Shown here one piece after another: positions 8,417 to 16,890 of a DNA stretch of 42,622 nucleotides; position 1 is the stretch's first letter; each line of letters starts with the position of its first letter. Location: the NCBI GenBank assembly GCA_902634485.1, contig CACPKA010000011.1, positions 1-42,622 of the forward strand, given 5' to 3'. The stretch is from an uncultured Pelagibacteraceae bacterium. GTDB taxonomy: Bacteria; Pseudomonadota; Alphaproteobacteria; Pelagibacterales; Pelagibacteraceae. A model generated the notes under the pieces. That model worked only from the letters and a program-made list of their open reading frames with translations. It searched no databases and was not told the DNA's origin. A program made the position numbers and the translations under genes.

Positions 8417-9214
8417 TTAAATATCTTTTCCCATTATTTCTTCTTCCATATTCCAAATCATGGCTAAAATTTCTTCTCTTGTACTAGCGAATTCTTGTTT
8501 CTTTTTTATTTCTCTTAAATCACCATCTATTCCCAATGAAGCAAAGGGAAGTTTATATTCTTTATGTATACGACCAGGCCTTGGCGCCATTACGTATAAT
8601 TTTTCACCAAGTAGCAAAGCTTCTTCAACTGAGTGAGTAATAAGAATTATAGTTTTACCAGTTTCTTTCCAGATTTTTAAAACTAATGACTGCATTTTTT
8701 CTCTAGTTAAAGCATCAAGTGCTCCCAAAGGTTCATCCATTAAAATTAAATCTGGATCATTAATTAGACATCTTGCTAGAGCAACTCTTTGCTGCATTCC
8801 TCCAGATAATTGATAAGTAGGAGTATTTCCAAATCCTTGCAAACCAACTATATCCAGCCATTCATCAACCTTTTTTGCAGTTTTAACTGGATCTTCTTTT
8901 TTCATCCTTAAACCAAAGTTTACATTTTCAGAAACAGTTAGCCATTCAAAGAGAGCACCTTGTTGAAAAACCATTCCTCTTTCAACACCAGGACCATTGA
9001 TTTCGTTTCCACCTAGAACAATTGAACCAGATGTAGGCCTAAGAAAGCCAGCGGCAATATTTAATAAAGTTGTTTTTCCACAACCCGAAGGGCCAAGCAC
9101 AGTTAAAAGTTCACCCTTTTTAAGTGTAAAATTTAAATCTTTTAATGCGTGAACAGTTTCTCCTTTTGGAGTCTTGAAAATCATGTTTAGATTTTGAGAA
9201 ACTAAATCACTCAT
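8417..9214 (-). CDS. tauB: Taurine-type ABC transporter ATP-binding protein
   Basis: 265 residues of the nitrate/sulfonate/taurine ATPase family. Walker A is GPSGCGKTT (K47), the signature is LSGGMQQRVALARCL, Walker B is LILMDEPLGALD, and the H-loop follows in ITHSVEEALLL. It energises transport through the adjacent permease. It lies 86 bases downstream of tauA, with a terminator-like hairpin in the gap, and one base before tauC. The family level is certain; taurine as substrate is inferred from tauA and from the divergent aminotransferase and alanine dehydrogenase genes. Confidence 0.9.
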   Translation of the reverse strand: MSDLVSQNLNMIFKTPKGETVHALKDLNFTLKKGELLTVLGPSGCGKTTLLNIAAGFLRPTSGSIVLGGNEINGPGVERGMVFQQGALFEWLTVSENVNFGLRMKKEDPVKTAKKVDEWLDIVGLQGFGNTPTYQLSGGMQQRVALARCLINDPDLILMDEPLGALDALTREKMQSLVLKIWKETGKTIILITHSVEEALLLGEKLYVMAPRPGRIHKEYKLPFASLGIDGDLREIKKKQEFASTREEILAMIWNMEEEIMGKDI

Positions 9215-9246
9215 AAAAATAATATAATAGAATTTTAATTAAAAAA

Positions 9247-9277
9247 ATAGGCACCAATTTATTAGATTGGCGCCTAT
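9247..9277 (-). terminator. Intrinsic terminator between tauA and tauB
   Basis: Read on the minus strand, ATAGGCGCCAAT (9266-9277) pairs with ATTGGTGCCTAT (9247-9258). This gives a 12-bp stem with one G-U pair and a 7-base loop, followed by a run of Ts (9241-9246). It is placed right after the tauA stop and inside the operon, so it probably acts as a partial terminator that keeps tauA transcripts in excess over tauB/tauC. Confidence 0.8.
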
Positions 9278-9300
9278 TTAATTTTATCTTACCCTTTAAA

Positions 9301-10242
9301 TTATAAAGGTAAAAAACTAGTATCTACTGCTCCGTCAGGAGTATCCATTCCTTTTAAGAAGCCAGCAAGATTACCGCTTTCCATAGATTTTTTAGTTTCC
9401 GCAGGTGTTAGAAATTTAAATCCACCTATAGTATCTTTCATATCTCCAAGTGCCATTTCAGCATCTTTTGCTATAACGTTCAGGTCACTTTTACCTGATG
9501 CATATCTAGCATTAGCTTCATGAGTTACTTCGATGAAAGTTCTCAACATTCCTGGGTTTTCTTTCATAAATTTATCAGTAACAGAAGTAATATCTATACC
9601 TAAGATACCTGCATCACGAGCTTCTTGAACTGTTAAAAGTCTTGATCCAACAGCTACTGCAGCTTTAATAGAGTTACCACCAAACAAACATGCCATCACA
9701 ACATCACCACTAACTAATGCGGCAGCTCCTTCTTCAGGATCCATTTGAATAACATCCATTTTGCTTCTGTCAGCGCCAACAACTTTCATACTTTCATCAA
9801 AAACATATTCAGCCATAGTTCCTAAAGGAACTGCAACTTTTTTGCCTTCTAATTCAGAAGCGTTAGCTTTTGTAATTCCAGATGCGTTAGATGTTACACA
9901 AGTAGTTCCACCCATTCCATATTCCATTGCTATATCTACAAGCTTTAAAGGCGCTTTAGATTTAACTGCGTTTATAAATGGTACTAAACCTTGTGAGTAA
10001 GAAATATCTATATCTCCTGCTAACATTGCATCAGTCATTGCTCCACCATTAGCAAAGTTAGTCCATTTAACTGGAACACCTAGTGCTTTATCAAAAAGCT
10101 TTTTAACTTTGTCTTCTTGGTTTGGAGTTGGCCATTCTAAAAAGAAAGCTACTCTTACTTCATTAGCAGCTGAATTAGCTACTGATATACTAAAAGAAAA
10201 AGCAACAATACTTGCTAGAATAAAACTAATTATTTTTTTCAT
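9301..10242 (-). CDS. tauA: Taurine-type ABC transporter substrate-binding protein
   Basis: 313 residues with a signal peptide (1-25, cleavage near NSA-AN). The mature part is a TauA/SsuA-like periplasmic binding protein: VRVAFFLEWPTPNQ at the start, then GDIDISYSQGLVPFINAV, GKKVAVPLGTMAEYV and DPEEGAAALVSGDVVMA. The start is supported by a strong Shine-Dalgarno (AGGGG) just upstream. Taurine is the likely ligand given the divergently encoded omega-aminotransferase and alanine dehydrogenase, but related sulfonates or amines cannot be excluded. It is first in the operon and is followed by a terminator-like hairpin. Confidence 0.85.
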   Translation of the reverse strand: MKKIISFILASIVAFSFSISVANSAANEVRVAFFLEWPTPNQEDKVKKLFDKALGVPVKWTNFANGGAMTDAMLAGDIDISYSQGLVPFINAVKSKAPLKLVDIAMEYGMGGTTCVTSNASGITKANASELEGKKVAVPLGTMAEYVFDESMKVVGADRSKMDVIQMDPEEGAAALVSGDVVMACLFGGNSIKAAVAVGSRLLTVQEARDAGILGIDITSVTDKFMKENPGMLRTFIEVTHEANARYASGKSDLNVIAKDAEMALGDMKDTIGGFKFLTPAETKKSMESGNLAGFLKGMDTPDGAVDTSFLPL

Positions 10243-10327
10243 TTATTCCCCTTTTATTAATTAATAAAAGACGTATTTAATTTGAATTTTAAAGATAAGT
10301 AAATGGAGTAATTAATTTTTTTTTATA

Positions 10328-10364
10328 CAACTTCAAATTGTATTACTTATAATTTAATCAACAA
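10328..10364 (-). promoter_or_regulatory. Candidate sigma70 promoter of tauA with overlapping near-palindrome
   Basis: On the minus strand, TTGTTG (10359-10364) and TACAAT (10337-10342) are separated by 16 bases, giving a leader of about 90 bases before tauA. A near-palindrome, CAACTTCAAATTG on the plus strand (10328-10340), overlaps the -10 and could be an operator. In AT-rich DNA such matches arise by chance, so this is only a candidate. The rest of 10243-10436 is AT-rich with no other structure I could support. Confidence 0.35.
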
Positions 10365-10436
10365 TAACTAAATAAATTTGTAGTTAATTTTTTTTTTTTA
10401 GTCTAAAAATTTAACTTAATTTAATATAAATTTTTT

Positions 10437-11783
10437 ATGAGCTCAGAAAACAGACCATCAGTACCAAATTCGCTAAATGAACATTGGATGCCGTTTACAT
10501 CCAATAGAGATTTTAAAGCCAACCCAAGACTTATCACAGAGGCCAAAGGAGTTTATTTAAAAACGCATCATGGTAAAACCCAAATAGATGGAAGCTCAGG
10601 GTTGTTCTGTAATCCATTGGGACATGGAAGAAGAGAAATTACAGAAGCAGTAACTAAACAGCTAGAAACTTTAGACTATGCGCAGCCTTTCCAACAAGGT
10701 TTTGGAGGATCTTTTGAGTTAGCTACAAAAATAGCTAAACACACACCAGGTGATTTAAATAAAATTTTTTACACAATCTGTGGATCTACTGCTGTGGAGA
10801 CAGCTATTAAAATTGCAATAGCTTATCATAGAGCAAAAGGAGACAGTAAGAGATTTAGATTTGTAGGAAGGGAAAGAGCTTACCACGGCATGAACATAGG
10901 AGCCACGTCAGTTGGTGGAATGATAAATAATGTTAAAACTTTTGCTAGTGTTTTAATGCCAGGTGTACTTCATATGAGACATACACATTTACCAGAACAT
11001 AAATTTATAAGCGGTCAACCTGAAACTGGAGCTGAAATGGCGGACGATTTAGAGAGAATATGTGAAAATTTTGGAGGAGAGAATATAGCCGCATGTATTG
11101 TTGAGCCTGTTGCTGGATCTACTGGTTGTTTAGTTCCTCCTAAAGGTTATTTACAAAAATTAAGACAGATATGTGATAAACATGGAATATTATTAATATT
11201 TGATGAAGTTATATGTGGATGGGGAAGAATGGGTTCAGTTTTTGCGTCTCAAGAATTTGGAGTAGTGCCAGACATGATGACTTTGGCTAAAGCCACAACA
11301 AATGGAGTAGTGCCTATGGGTGTTGTTGCTTGCAAAGATGATATGTACGATGCAGTAATGGATTCATCGCCACATGGTGCAATAGAATTATTTCATGGTT
11401 ATACCTATTCAGGGATACCAGTATCAGTTGCTGCAGCTTTAGCAGTACAAGATATTTTTGAAAAAGAAGACATATTTAACAAAGTTAAAGATATGGTTTC
11501 TTATTTTCAAAAAAGTATATTTTCACTAAAAGATCTGGACTCTGTAGTAAATATTAGAGGACAAGGCTTAATGGCTGGCATTGATATGAAACTTAATACA
11601 AAACCTGGAAAAGCAGGATTTGAAACTTTTAAATCATGTTATGAAGCTGGAGTTAATTTTAAAGCAACGGGTGATTGTTTGATAATCGCTCCACAATTTA
11701 TTTGTGAAAAAAAACATATTGATGAAATAATTGATAAGTTGAGAACTGGTATTCAAAATTATCAAAAAAATCAAAAAAACTAG
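10437..11783 (+). CDS. Class III omega-aminotransferase, probable taurine-pyruvate aminotransferase
   Basis: 448 residues, PLP-dependent fold type I, class III. Visible motifs are GSSGLFCNPLGHG, the cofactor aspartate in LLIFDEVICGWGR (D256), and the Schiff-base lysine K285 in MMTLAKATTNG. Homologues include beta-alanine/pyruvate and taurine/pyruvate aminotransferases. Divergence from tauA and the downstream alanine dehydrogenase fit a cycle in which taurine plus pyruvate gives sulfoacetaldehyde plus alanine, and alanine is then deaminated back to pyruvate. The next enzyme, sulfoacetaldehyde acetyltransferase (Xsc), is not in the window. Substrate assignment is therefore inference; the aminotransferase family is clear. 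No clear Shine-Dalgarno precedes the ATG. Confidence 0.85.
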   Translation: MSSENRPSVPNSLNEHWMPFTSNRDFKANPRLITEAKGVYLKTHHGKTQIDGSSGLFCNPLGHGRREITEAVTKQLETLDYAQPFQQGFGGSFELATKIAKHTPGDLNKIFYTICGSTAVETAIKIAIAYHRAKGDSKRFRFVGRERAYHGMNIGATSVGGMINNVKTFASVLMPGVLHMRHTHLPEHKFISGQPETGAEMADDLERICENFGGENIAACIVEPVAGSTGCLVPPKGYLQKLRQICDKHGILLIFDEVICGWGRMGSVFASQEFGVVPDMMTLAKATTNGVVPMGVVACKDDMYDAVMDSSPHGAIELFHGYTYSGIPVSVAAALAVQDIFEKEDIFNKVKDMVSYFQKSIFSLKDLDSVVNIRGQGLMAGIDMKLNTKPGKAGFETFKSCYEAGVNFKATGDCLIIAPQFICEKKHIDEIIDKLRTGIQNYQKNQKN

Positions 11784-11798
11784 TTTTCGTTGTATTTT

Positions 11799-12914
11799 AT
11801 GAAAATAGGTGTGCCAAAGGAAATTAAACCTCAAGAAAATCGAATAGGGCTAACCCCAGATAGTGTAAAAATTTTAACCTCAAATGGTCATACAGTATTT
11901 GTTCAAAATAATGGAGGATTTGAAGCTGGATTTTATAATGATCAATATAAAAATGCTGGTGCAAAGTTAGTCGATAAAGCTGAAGATATTTTTAATGAAT
12001 CTGAAATTATAGTTAAAGTAAAAGAACCCTTAGTCAATGAAGTTAAAATGATAAAGGAAAACCAAATAGTATTTACATACCTCCACTTGGCAGCTGCAAA
12101 AGAACTTACGGAAGGGCTCATAAAATCAAAATCAATTTGTATAGCCTATGAAACAGTCACAGATAATAATGGCAGACTTCCATTATTAGCACCAATGAGT
12201 GCTGTTGCAGGTAGAATGTCGATACAAGCAGGAGCTCACTCTTTAGAAAAAAATCAAAAAGGCAGGGGCTTATTATTAGGAGGGGCACCTGGAGTCGAAC
12301 CGGCAAATGTTGTTATCCTTGGTGGTGGAGTAGTTGGTGAAAATGCCGCTCTCATAGCAACTGGAATGAGGGCAAAAGTTAATATAGTAGATAAATCAGA
12401 ACCTAGATTAAAACAGTTAAAAGATATATTTGGTGATAAAATAATACCTCAACACAGTGAAAAAACTGATTTAAATAAGTTAGTTTCAGAGTGTGATTTA
12501 TTAATAGGTGGCGTTTTAATTCCAGGTGCAGAAGCACCAAAATTAGTTACAAAAGAAATGATTAAAAATATGAAAAGAGGATCAGTGATAGTGGATGTTG
12601 CAATTGATCAAGGAGGATGCATTGAAACTAGCAAGCCAACGACACATGCAAATCCAACATATATAGTTGATAATGTCGTTCATTATTGTGTTGCAAATAT
12701 GCCAGGAGGCGTTCCAAGAACCTCTACACTTGCATTAAACAATGCAACACTTCCTTTTTTAAACAAACTTGCAAAAGATGGCTATGAGAAAGCTTTAGGC
12801 GAAGATAAAAATTTTTTAGAAGGTCTAAATATTTATAAAGGATCAGTTACTCATAAGGCAGTTGCAGATACCTTTGGACATAAATATATTTCACCTAGTG
12901 AGGCAATTTTATAA
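11799..12914 (+). CDS. ald: Alanine dehydrogenase
   Basis: 371 residues when begun at the ATG at 11799; this gives MKIGVPKEIKPQENR, the standard N-terminus, rather than an in-frame TTG three codons upstream. The pyruvate- and catalysis-related residues R15, K75 (VKVKEP) and H96 (YLHLAA) fall at the classical positions. The NAD-binding motif is GGGVVGENAA at about 170. The enzyme interconverts alanine and pyruvate plus ammonium with NAD. It follows the aminotransferase by 15 bases and overlaps the SET gene by one base, so it likely recycles the amino acceptor and releases nitrogen. Confidence 0.92.
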   Translation: MKIGVPKEIKPQENRIGLTPDSVKILTSNGHTVFVQNNGGFEAGFYNDQYKNAGAKLVDKAEDIFNESEIIVKVKEPLVNEVKMIKENQIVFTYLHLAAAKELTEGLIKSKSICIAYETVTDNNGRLPLLAPMSAVAGRMSIQAGAHSLEKNQKGRGLLLGGAPGVEPANVVILGGGVVGENAALIATGMRAKVNIVDKSEPRLKQLKDIFGDKIIPQHSEKTDLNKLVSECDLLIGGVLIPGAEAPKLVTKEMIKNMKRGSVIVDVAIDQGGCIETSKPTTHANPTYIVDNVVHYCVANMPGGVPRTSTLALNNATLPFLNKLAKDGYEKALGEDKNFLEGLNIYKGSVTHKAVADTFGHKYISPSEAIL

Positions 12915-13354
12915 TGTATAGACCTTTGCCAGATGGATTAACAATTAAAAATTCCCCAATAGAAGGATTAGGATTGTTTGCAACAACTAATATAAAAAAA
13001 AATACTTTTATCGGAGTAACTCATATTCGAGATGAACAGTTTGAAAATAAATATATCAGGACGCCTTTGGGAGGTTTTTACAACCACTCAAATGATCCTA
13101 CGGTAATAAGAATGGTTTCAGATGTTTTACCAAAACTAAAATTTGGAGATCTTGTTGATCCAAATATAAATGCTCAAAAATTAAAAGATGGAAAAAATGA
13201 TAGAGAAAATATGTTTTATAATTTAAATGAAAAAAGTGACGCCAAATACATGTTTATGATTTCTGTTAAAGAAATTAAATCTGGAGATGAATTAACTGCA
13301 AACTACAATCTTTATACTTACCCAAAAACTGGAGTAGGTCTTCAAATGATTTAG
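12914..13354 (+). CDS. SET-domain protein
   Basis: 146 residues forming a compact SET domain: SPIEGLGLFATTNIKKNTFIG at the start, the conserved GGFYNHSNDP (the NHS of the AdoMet site) in the middle, and GDELTANYNLY (the E-L-T-x-x-Y pattern) near the end. The family methylates lysines in proteins using AdoMet, though bacterial stand-alone members mostly lack known targets. Its ATG shares a base with the ald stop (TAATG), so it is co-translated with the taurine/alanine genes. The target is unknown. Confidence 0.75.
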   Translation: MYRPLPDGLTIKNSPIEGLGLFATTNIKKNTFIGVTHIRDEQFENKYIRTPLGGFYNHSNDPTVIRMVSDVLPKLKFGDLVDPNINAQKLKDGKNDRENMFYNLNEKSDAKYMFMISVKEIKSGDELTANYNLYTYPKTGVGLQMI

Positions 13355-13371
13355 TGAATTAGTAAAATAAA

Positions 13372-14082
13372 TTAATTATAAAATTGTTTAATTAAACTTA
13401 GAGATCTTATAGTTCTAAGAAAAAACTTTCTTGGGTTAAATAATGTTCTTAACAACCAACCCAAGTATAAATTATCTATAAGGTCATTAATTGGAGCCTG
13501 TCTTTTTGTTAAAAAAGCTATTGCTGCGCCAGTACAAATTATAGATGATTTAAAAGTAATATTTTTTTTTATATATAAACCAAGAATTTCCTGAATTTCT
13601 CCTCCAATATTAATTATAACATATCTTGGTTTGTATTTTTTTATAATTTTTATTAATTTTTTATCTTTAATATTATTAGAAGTATATATTGGAGCTATAT
13701 AGCTTTTTGATAAATATATTTTTTGTTTTTTTAAATATGACCTATTTATTTGAGAATCTTTTCTAGATGGGTCAATTAATAAAATTTTTTTCTTTTTAAT
13801 TAATTCATTGTTTAAAAATTTTTTTAAAAAACGATATCCAGAAAATTTACTGACCTTTTTTCCCTTTAAAAATCTTAACAATATACAAAAAAAACCACTA
13901 TCAAAAATAGCTACATCAGATTTTTTTAAAGAATTGTGATAAATTTTGTTTTCAGAAATATTCGTTAAAGCAGAAGCTGCTGGTGCGACTAGTAATCCAC
14001 CTTTGTTAATTTTGTTAAGTAATTGATCAAAATTATAATTATAAAATTTAATTCCTTTAAAATTTACTATATTCTCCGGCAT
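13372..14082 (-). CDS. WecG/TagA/CpsF family glycosyltransferase
   Basis: 236 residues. The family layout is recognisable: VAPAASALTNIS near the N-terminus, DVAIFDSGFF (the acidic D-x-G region), YVIINIGGEIQE in the middle, and the C-terminal signature GAAIAFLTKRQAP followed by LGWLLRTLFNPRKFFLR. Members transfer N-acetylmannosamine(uronate) or similar sugars onto lipid-linked GlcNAc in surface polysaccharide synthesis, at the cytoplasmic face of the membrane. It stands alone here, without other polysaccharide genes beside it, and is divergent from the DMGDH-like gene. The exact sugar is unknown. Confidence 0.8.
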   Translation of the reverse strand: MPENIVNFKGIKFYNYNFDQLLNKINKGGLLVAPAASALTNISENKIYHNSLKKSDVAIFDSGFFCILLRFLKGKKVSKFSGYRFLKKFLNNELIKKKKILLIDPSRKDSQINRSYLKKQKIYLSKSYIAPIYTSNNIKDKKLIKIIKKYKPRYVIINIGGEIQEILGLYIKKNITFKSSIICTGAAIAFLTKRQAPINDLIDNLYLGWLLRTLFNPRKFFLRTIRSLSLIKQFYN

Positions 14083-14145
14083 AATTTTATTTAATAATTC
14101 TATGAATAAATTAATACTATATTATATATTTATATAATTCACATT

Positions 14146-16590
14146 ATGATTAAAACTTTACCAAAAAACACAAAAGTTGTTGTTATAGGAGGAGGTGTAG
14201 TTGGATGCTCAACCGCTTATCATCTAGCTAAATATGGCTGGAAAGACACTATAATTTTGGAAAGAGATCAACTTACGTCAGGAACTACTTGGCATGCAGC
14301 TGGCTTAGTCAGCCAACTAGGCCCATCGGCAGCTATAACTAAAATAAGAAAATATTCTTTAGATTTGTATAAAAAACTTGAAAAAGAAATAGATTTTGCA
14401 AGCGGATTAAAACTTAATGGAGCCTTATCTATCGCAACAACAAAGGCAAGATGGCAAGAACTGCTTAGACAAGCTACCACCGCACAATTATATGATGTTA
14501 ATGTTGAAGTTTTAAACATCGATCAAATCAAAAAAATTTATCCTATAATCAATCAAGACGAGGTTTTAGGTGGAATTTTTATGCCTGGTGACGGTCAAGC
14601 TGATCCTATTGGAGTTACAAATTTACTTGCAAAAGCTGCTAGAAAAGAAGGAGTAAAAATTTATGAAAAATCTCCTGTACAAAAAATTTTAACAAAAAAA
14701 GGAAGAGTTAATGGAGTTTTAGTAAATGATCAAATAATTGAATGTGAGTATGTTGTTTTAGCAACAGGTATGTGGTCTAGGCAAATAGGCGAGGATATGG
14801 GTTTTAGTGTTCCTTTATATCCTGCGGAACATTTTTATGTAATAACTGAACCGTTAAATGAACTACCGAGAGATATTCCAGTGCTTCGTGATTTTAATAA
14901 TAGTTTATATCTAAAAGAAGATGCTGGAAAAATGTTGGTTGGTATTTTTGAAGGAAAATCAATACCAGCATTTGATAAAACAGGCAGAGTACCAGAAAAT
15001 TTTTCATTTGGAGAATTTCCTGAAAACTTTGATCATTTTGAACCATATTTGTCAGCAGCAATAAAAAGAGTTCCAATTTTAGAAAAAGCCGGCATAAGAA
15101 AATTTTTTTCAGGACCCGAGTCTTTCACGCCTGATACAAATACTCTTTTAGGAGAAACTCCAGAGATAAAAAATCTTTTTGTATGTTGTGGTTTAAATAG
15201 CATTGGAATTGGAAGTGGAGGAGGTGTTGGTAAATCAACAGCAGAATGGATGATGAATGGGCATATTAATGAAGATTTATTTATATATGATATAAAAAGA
15301 TTTCAAAAGTTTCATTCAAATATTAATTTTATTAAAGAGAGAATAACTGAAACTTTAGGAGATTTATATGGTATGCACTGGCCATATAAACAGCATAAAA
15401 CTTCTCGAAATCAAAAACTACTACCTTATCATGAAGAGCTAAAAAAAGCTGGTGCGTGCTTTGGTGTGTCAGGAGGATATGAAAGACCAATGTGGTTTGC
15501 TTTAAAAGGTCAAAAAGCTGAATTTGAATATAGTTATAATTATCAAAATTGGTATCCAGCTGTTGAGTTTGAAACAAACAATACAAGAAAAAATGTTGGA
15601 CTTTTCGACCTCACAGCATTTTCAAAGTATGATTTAAAAGGAGAGAATGTTCATGAAGAATTACAAAAGATATGTACTGCAAATGTAAAAGACCAGGTTG
15701 GCAAAACTACATATACACAGTTATTAAATAGAGATGGAGGTATAGAAGCAGATTTAACTGTTGTTTGTATTGAAAAAAATTATTTTAGAGTGATTACATC
15801 GGCAGCAAATAGAGAGCACGATAAATTTCATATATTAAAATATTTGTCTAAAGACGTTAATTTTAAAGATGTTACAGATGATTTAGCTTGTTTAGGTTTA
15901 TTTGGTCCTAAAAGTAGAATTTTATTATCAAAACTTACTAATGACAATTTAATGAATGAAGACCTTGTATTTGGAAGTTATAAAAAAATTAAAATTAATA
16001 ATAAAAATATTATAGCCCAAAGACTTTCATATGTTGGAGAGCTAGGTTTTGAGCTTTATATAAATATGGAAGATGCGAGGGAAATTTTTAATTTAATAGT
16101 AGAAAAAGGAAAAGAATTTAGTCTTTGTCATTGTGGAACGCTTTCAATGGACACCATGAGAATGGAAAGGGGCTATTTGCATTGGGGACACGATATATCA
16201 CCAGAGGAGAATCAATATCAAGCCGGACTTGAATTCGCAGTTAGTTATAAAAAAAAAATAGATTTTGTAGGTAAAGAAGCTTTATTAAAAATTAAAGAAA
16301 AAAAAATTAATAAAAAATTTGTAATGTTGACTTTAAAAGATAGTAAACCTGGTAAACCTTTATTGCTCCATGATGAGCCAATCTATGATGAAAAAGGCAT
16401 AATCGGTAGAACTACTTCAGGAAATTTTTCTTTTAACTTTAATAAAAATATTGCCTTTGGTTATGTAAATACTGAGATCAGCAAAGAAGAATTATCTAAA
16501 AAGGATTTATATATAGAAGTTGAGAAAATAAAATATCAAGCATCATTAATTTTAAAACCATTAAATGATAAAGATATAAGGTCTATATAA
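14146..16590 (+). CDS. Dimethylglycine/sarcosine dehydrogenase-like flavoprotein with GcvT domain
   Basis: 814 residues. An N-terminal FAD-dependent DAO domain (about 10-390) starts with VVVIGGGVVGCSTAYHL and has H50 in SGTTWHAAGL, the position of covalent FAD attachment in DMGDH-type enzymes. An FAO linker follows, then a GcvT aminomethyltransferase-like domain (about 430-690) and a GcvT C-terminal barrel (about 715-800). Such enzymes oxidatively demethylate N-methylglycines and hand the formaldehyde to tetrahydrofolate. In SAR11-type bacteria they feed one-carbon oxidation. It is the last full gene before an intergenic stretch with possible RNA structure. The exact methylamine substrate is not determined. 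Confidence 0.88.
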   Translation: MIKTLPKNTKVVVIGGGVVGCSTAYHLAKYGWKDTIILERDQLTSGTTWHAAGLVSQLGPSAAITKIRKYSLDLYKKLEKEIDFASGLKLNGALSIATTKARWQELLRQATTAQLYDVNVEVLNIDQIKKIYPIINQDEVLGGIFMPGDGQADPIGVTNLLAKAARKEGVKIYEKSPVQKILTKKGRVNGVLVNDQIIECEYVVLATGMWSRQIGEDMGFSVPLYPAEHFYVITEPLNELPRDIPVLRDFNNSLYLKEDAGKMLVGIFEGKSIPAFDKTGRVPENFSFGEFPENFDHFEPYLSAAIKRVPILEKAGIRKFFSGPESFTPDTNTLLGETPEIKNLFVCCGLNSIGIGSGGGVGKSTAEWMMNGHINEDLFIYDIKRFQKFHSNINFIKERITETLGDLYGMHWPYKQHKTSRNQKLLPYHEELKKAGACFGVSGGYERPMWFALKGQKAEFEYSYNYQNWYPAVEFETNNTRKNVGLFDLTAFSKYDLKGENVHEELQKICTANVKDQVGKTTYTQLLNRDGGIEADLTVVCIEKNYFRVITSAANREHDKFHILKYLSKDVNFKDVTDDLACLGLFGPKSRILLSKLTNDNLMNEDLVFGSYKKIKINNKNIIAQRLSYVGELGFELYINMEDAREIFNLIVEKGKEFSLCHCGTLSMDTMRMERGYLHWGHDISPEENQYQAGLEFAVSYKKKIDFVGKEALLKIKEKKINKKFVMLTLKDSKPGKPLLLHDEPIYDEKGIIGRTTSGNFSFNFNKNIAFGYVNTEISKEELSKKDLYIEVEKIKYQASLILKPLNDKDIRSI

Positions 16591-16597
16591 TACAAGA

Positions 16598-16666
16598 GTC
16601 CATTTAAATTTTTTAACCCATAATGGACAATAAAAAAATTTATAAATAAATTAATTTATGGTTAAA
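16598..16666 (+). promoter_or_regulatory. Possible H-type RNA pseudoknot in intergenic region
   Basis: Two crossing 7-bp pairings fit this stretch. GTCCATT (16598-16604) pairs with AATGGAC (16622-16628), and TTTAACC (16612-16618), inside the first loop, pairs with GGTTAAA (16660-16666). A 31-base A/T-rich loop joins them, and the last strand ends 17 bases before the next ATG. The topology recalls small pseudoknot riboswitches such as SAM-II and SAM-V, but I do not recognise their consensus and this may be chance pairing or part of a 3' UTR. Confidence 0.35.
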
Positions 16667-16683
16667 TATTATTTATAAATATT

Positions 16684-16890
16684 ATGAGTGGGGAACAATT
16701 AACTTCAAAAGAACTTAACAAAGATGCTTTAGAAAATAATTTTGTTAAAAAAAACACTTCTAAAGTTAATATAAACGACCTGATGTCAAAAGTTAGATCT
16801 GAAAAAGATAAAGAAAAAAAAGAAAATTTTATTTTTCTAGGTCTAGTTGTTGGCGTCTTAGCAGTTACGGGTGTAATAGCTTCTCTTTAA
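16684..16890 (+). CDS. Small single-pass membrane protein, 68 aa
   Basis: 68 residues: a polar, Lys/Asn-rich N-terminal 45 residues, then one hydrophobic segment (about 48-67, FIFLGLVVGVLAVTGVIAS) ending almost at the C-terminus. This would be a tail-anchored inner-membrane protein with a cytoplasmic head. No family is recognised. It ends in a 4-base convergent overlap with the TlpA-like gene. Support comes from the good ATG, the clean hydrophobic tail and the lack of any alternative gene in the region. Confidence 0.65.
   Translation: MSGEQLTSKELNKDALENNFVKKNTSKVNINDLMSKVRSEKDKEKKENFIFLGLVVGVLAVTGVIASL

Noticed and set aside
11790..11798. TTG start three codons upstream of the alanine dehydrogenase ATG
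   Set aside because: The ATG at 11799 gives the standard N-terminus and places R15, K75 and H96 at their classical numbers.
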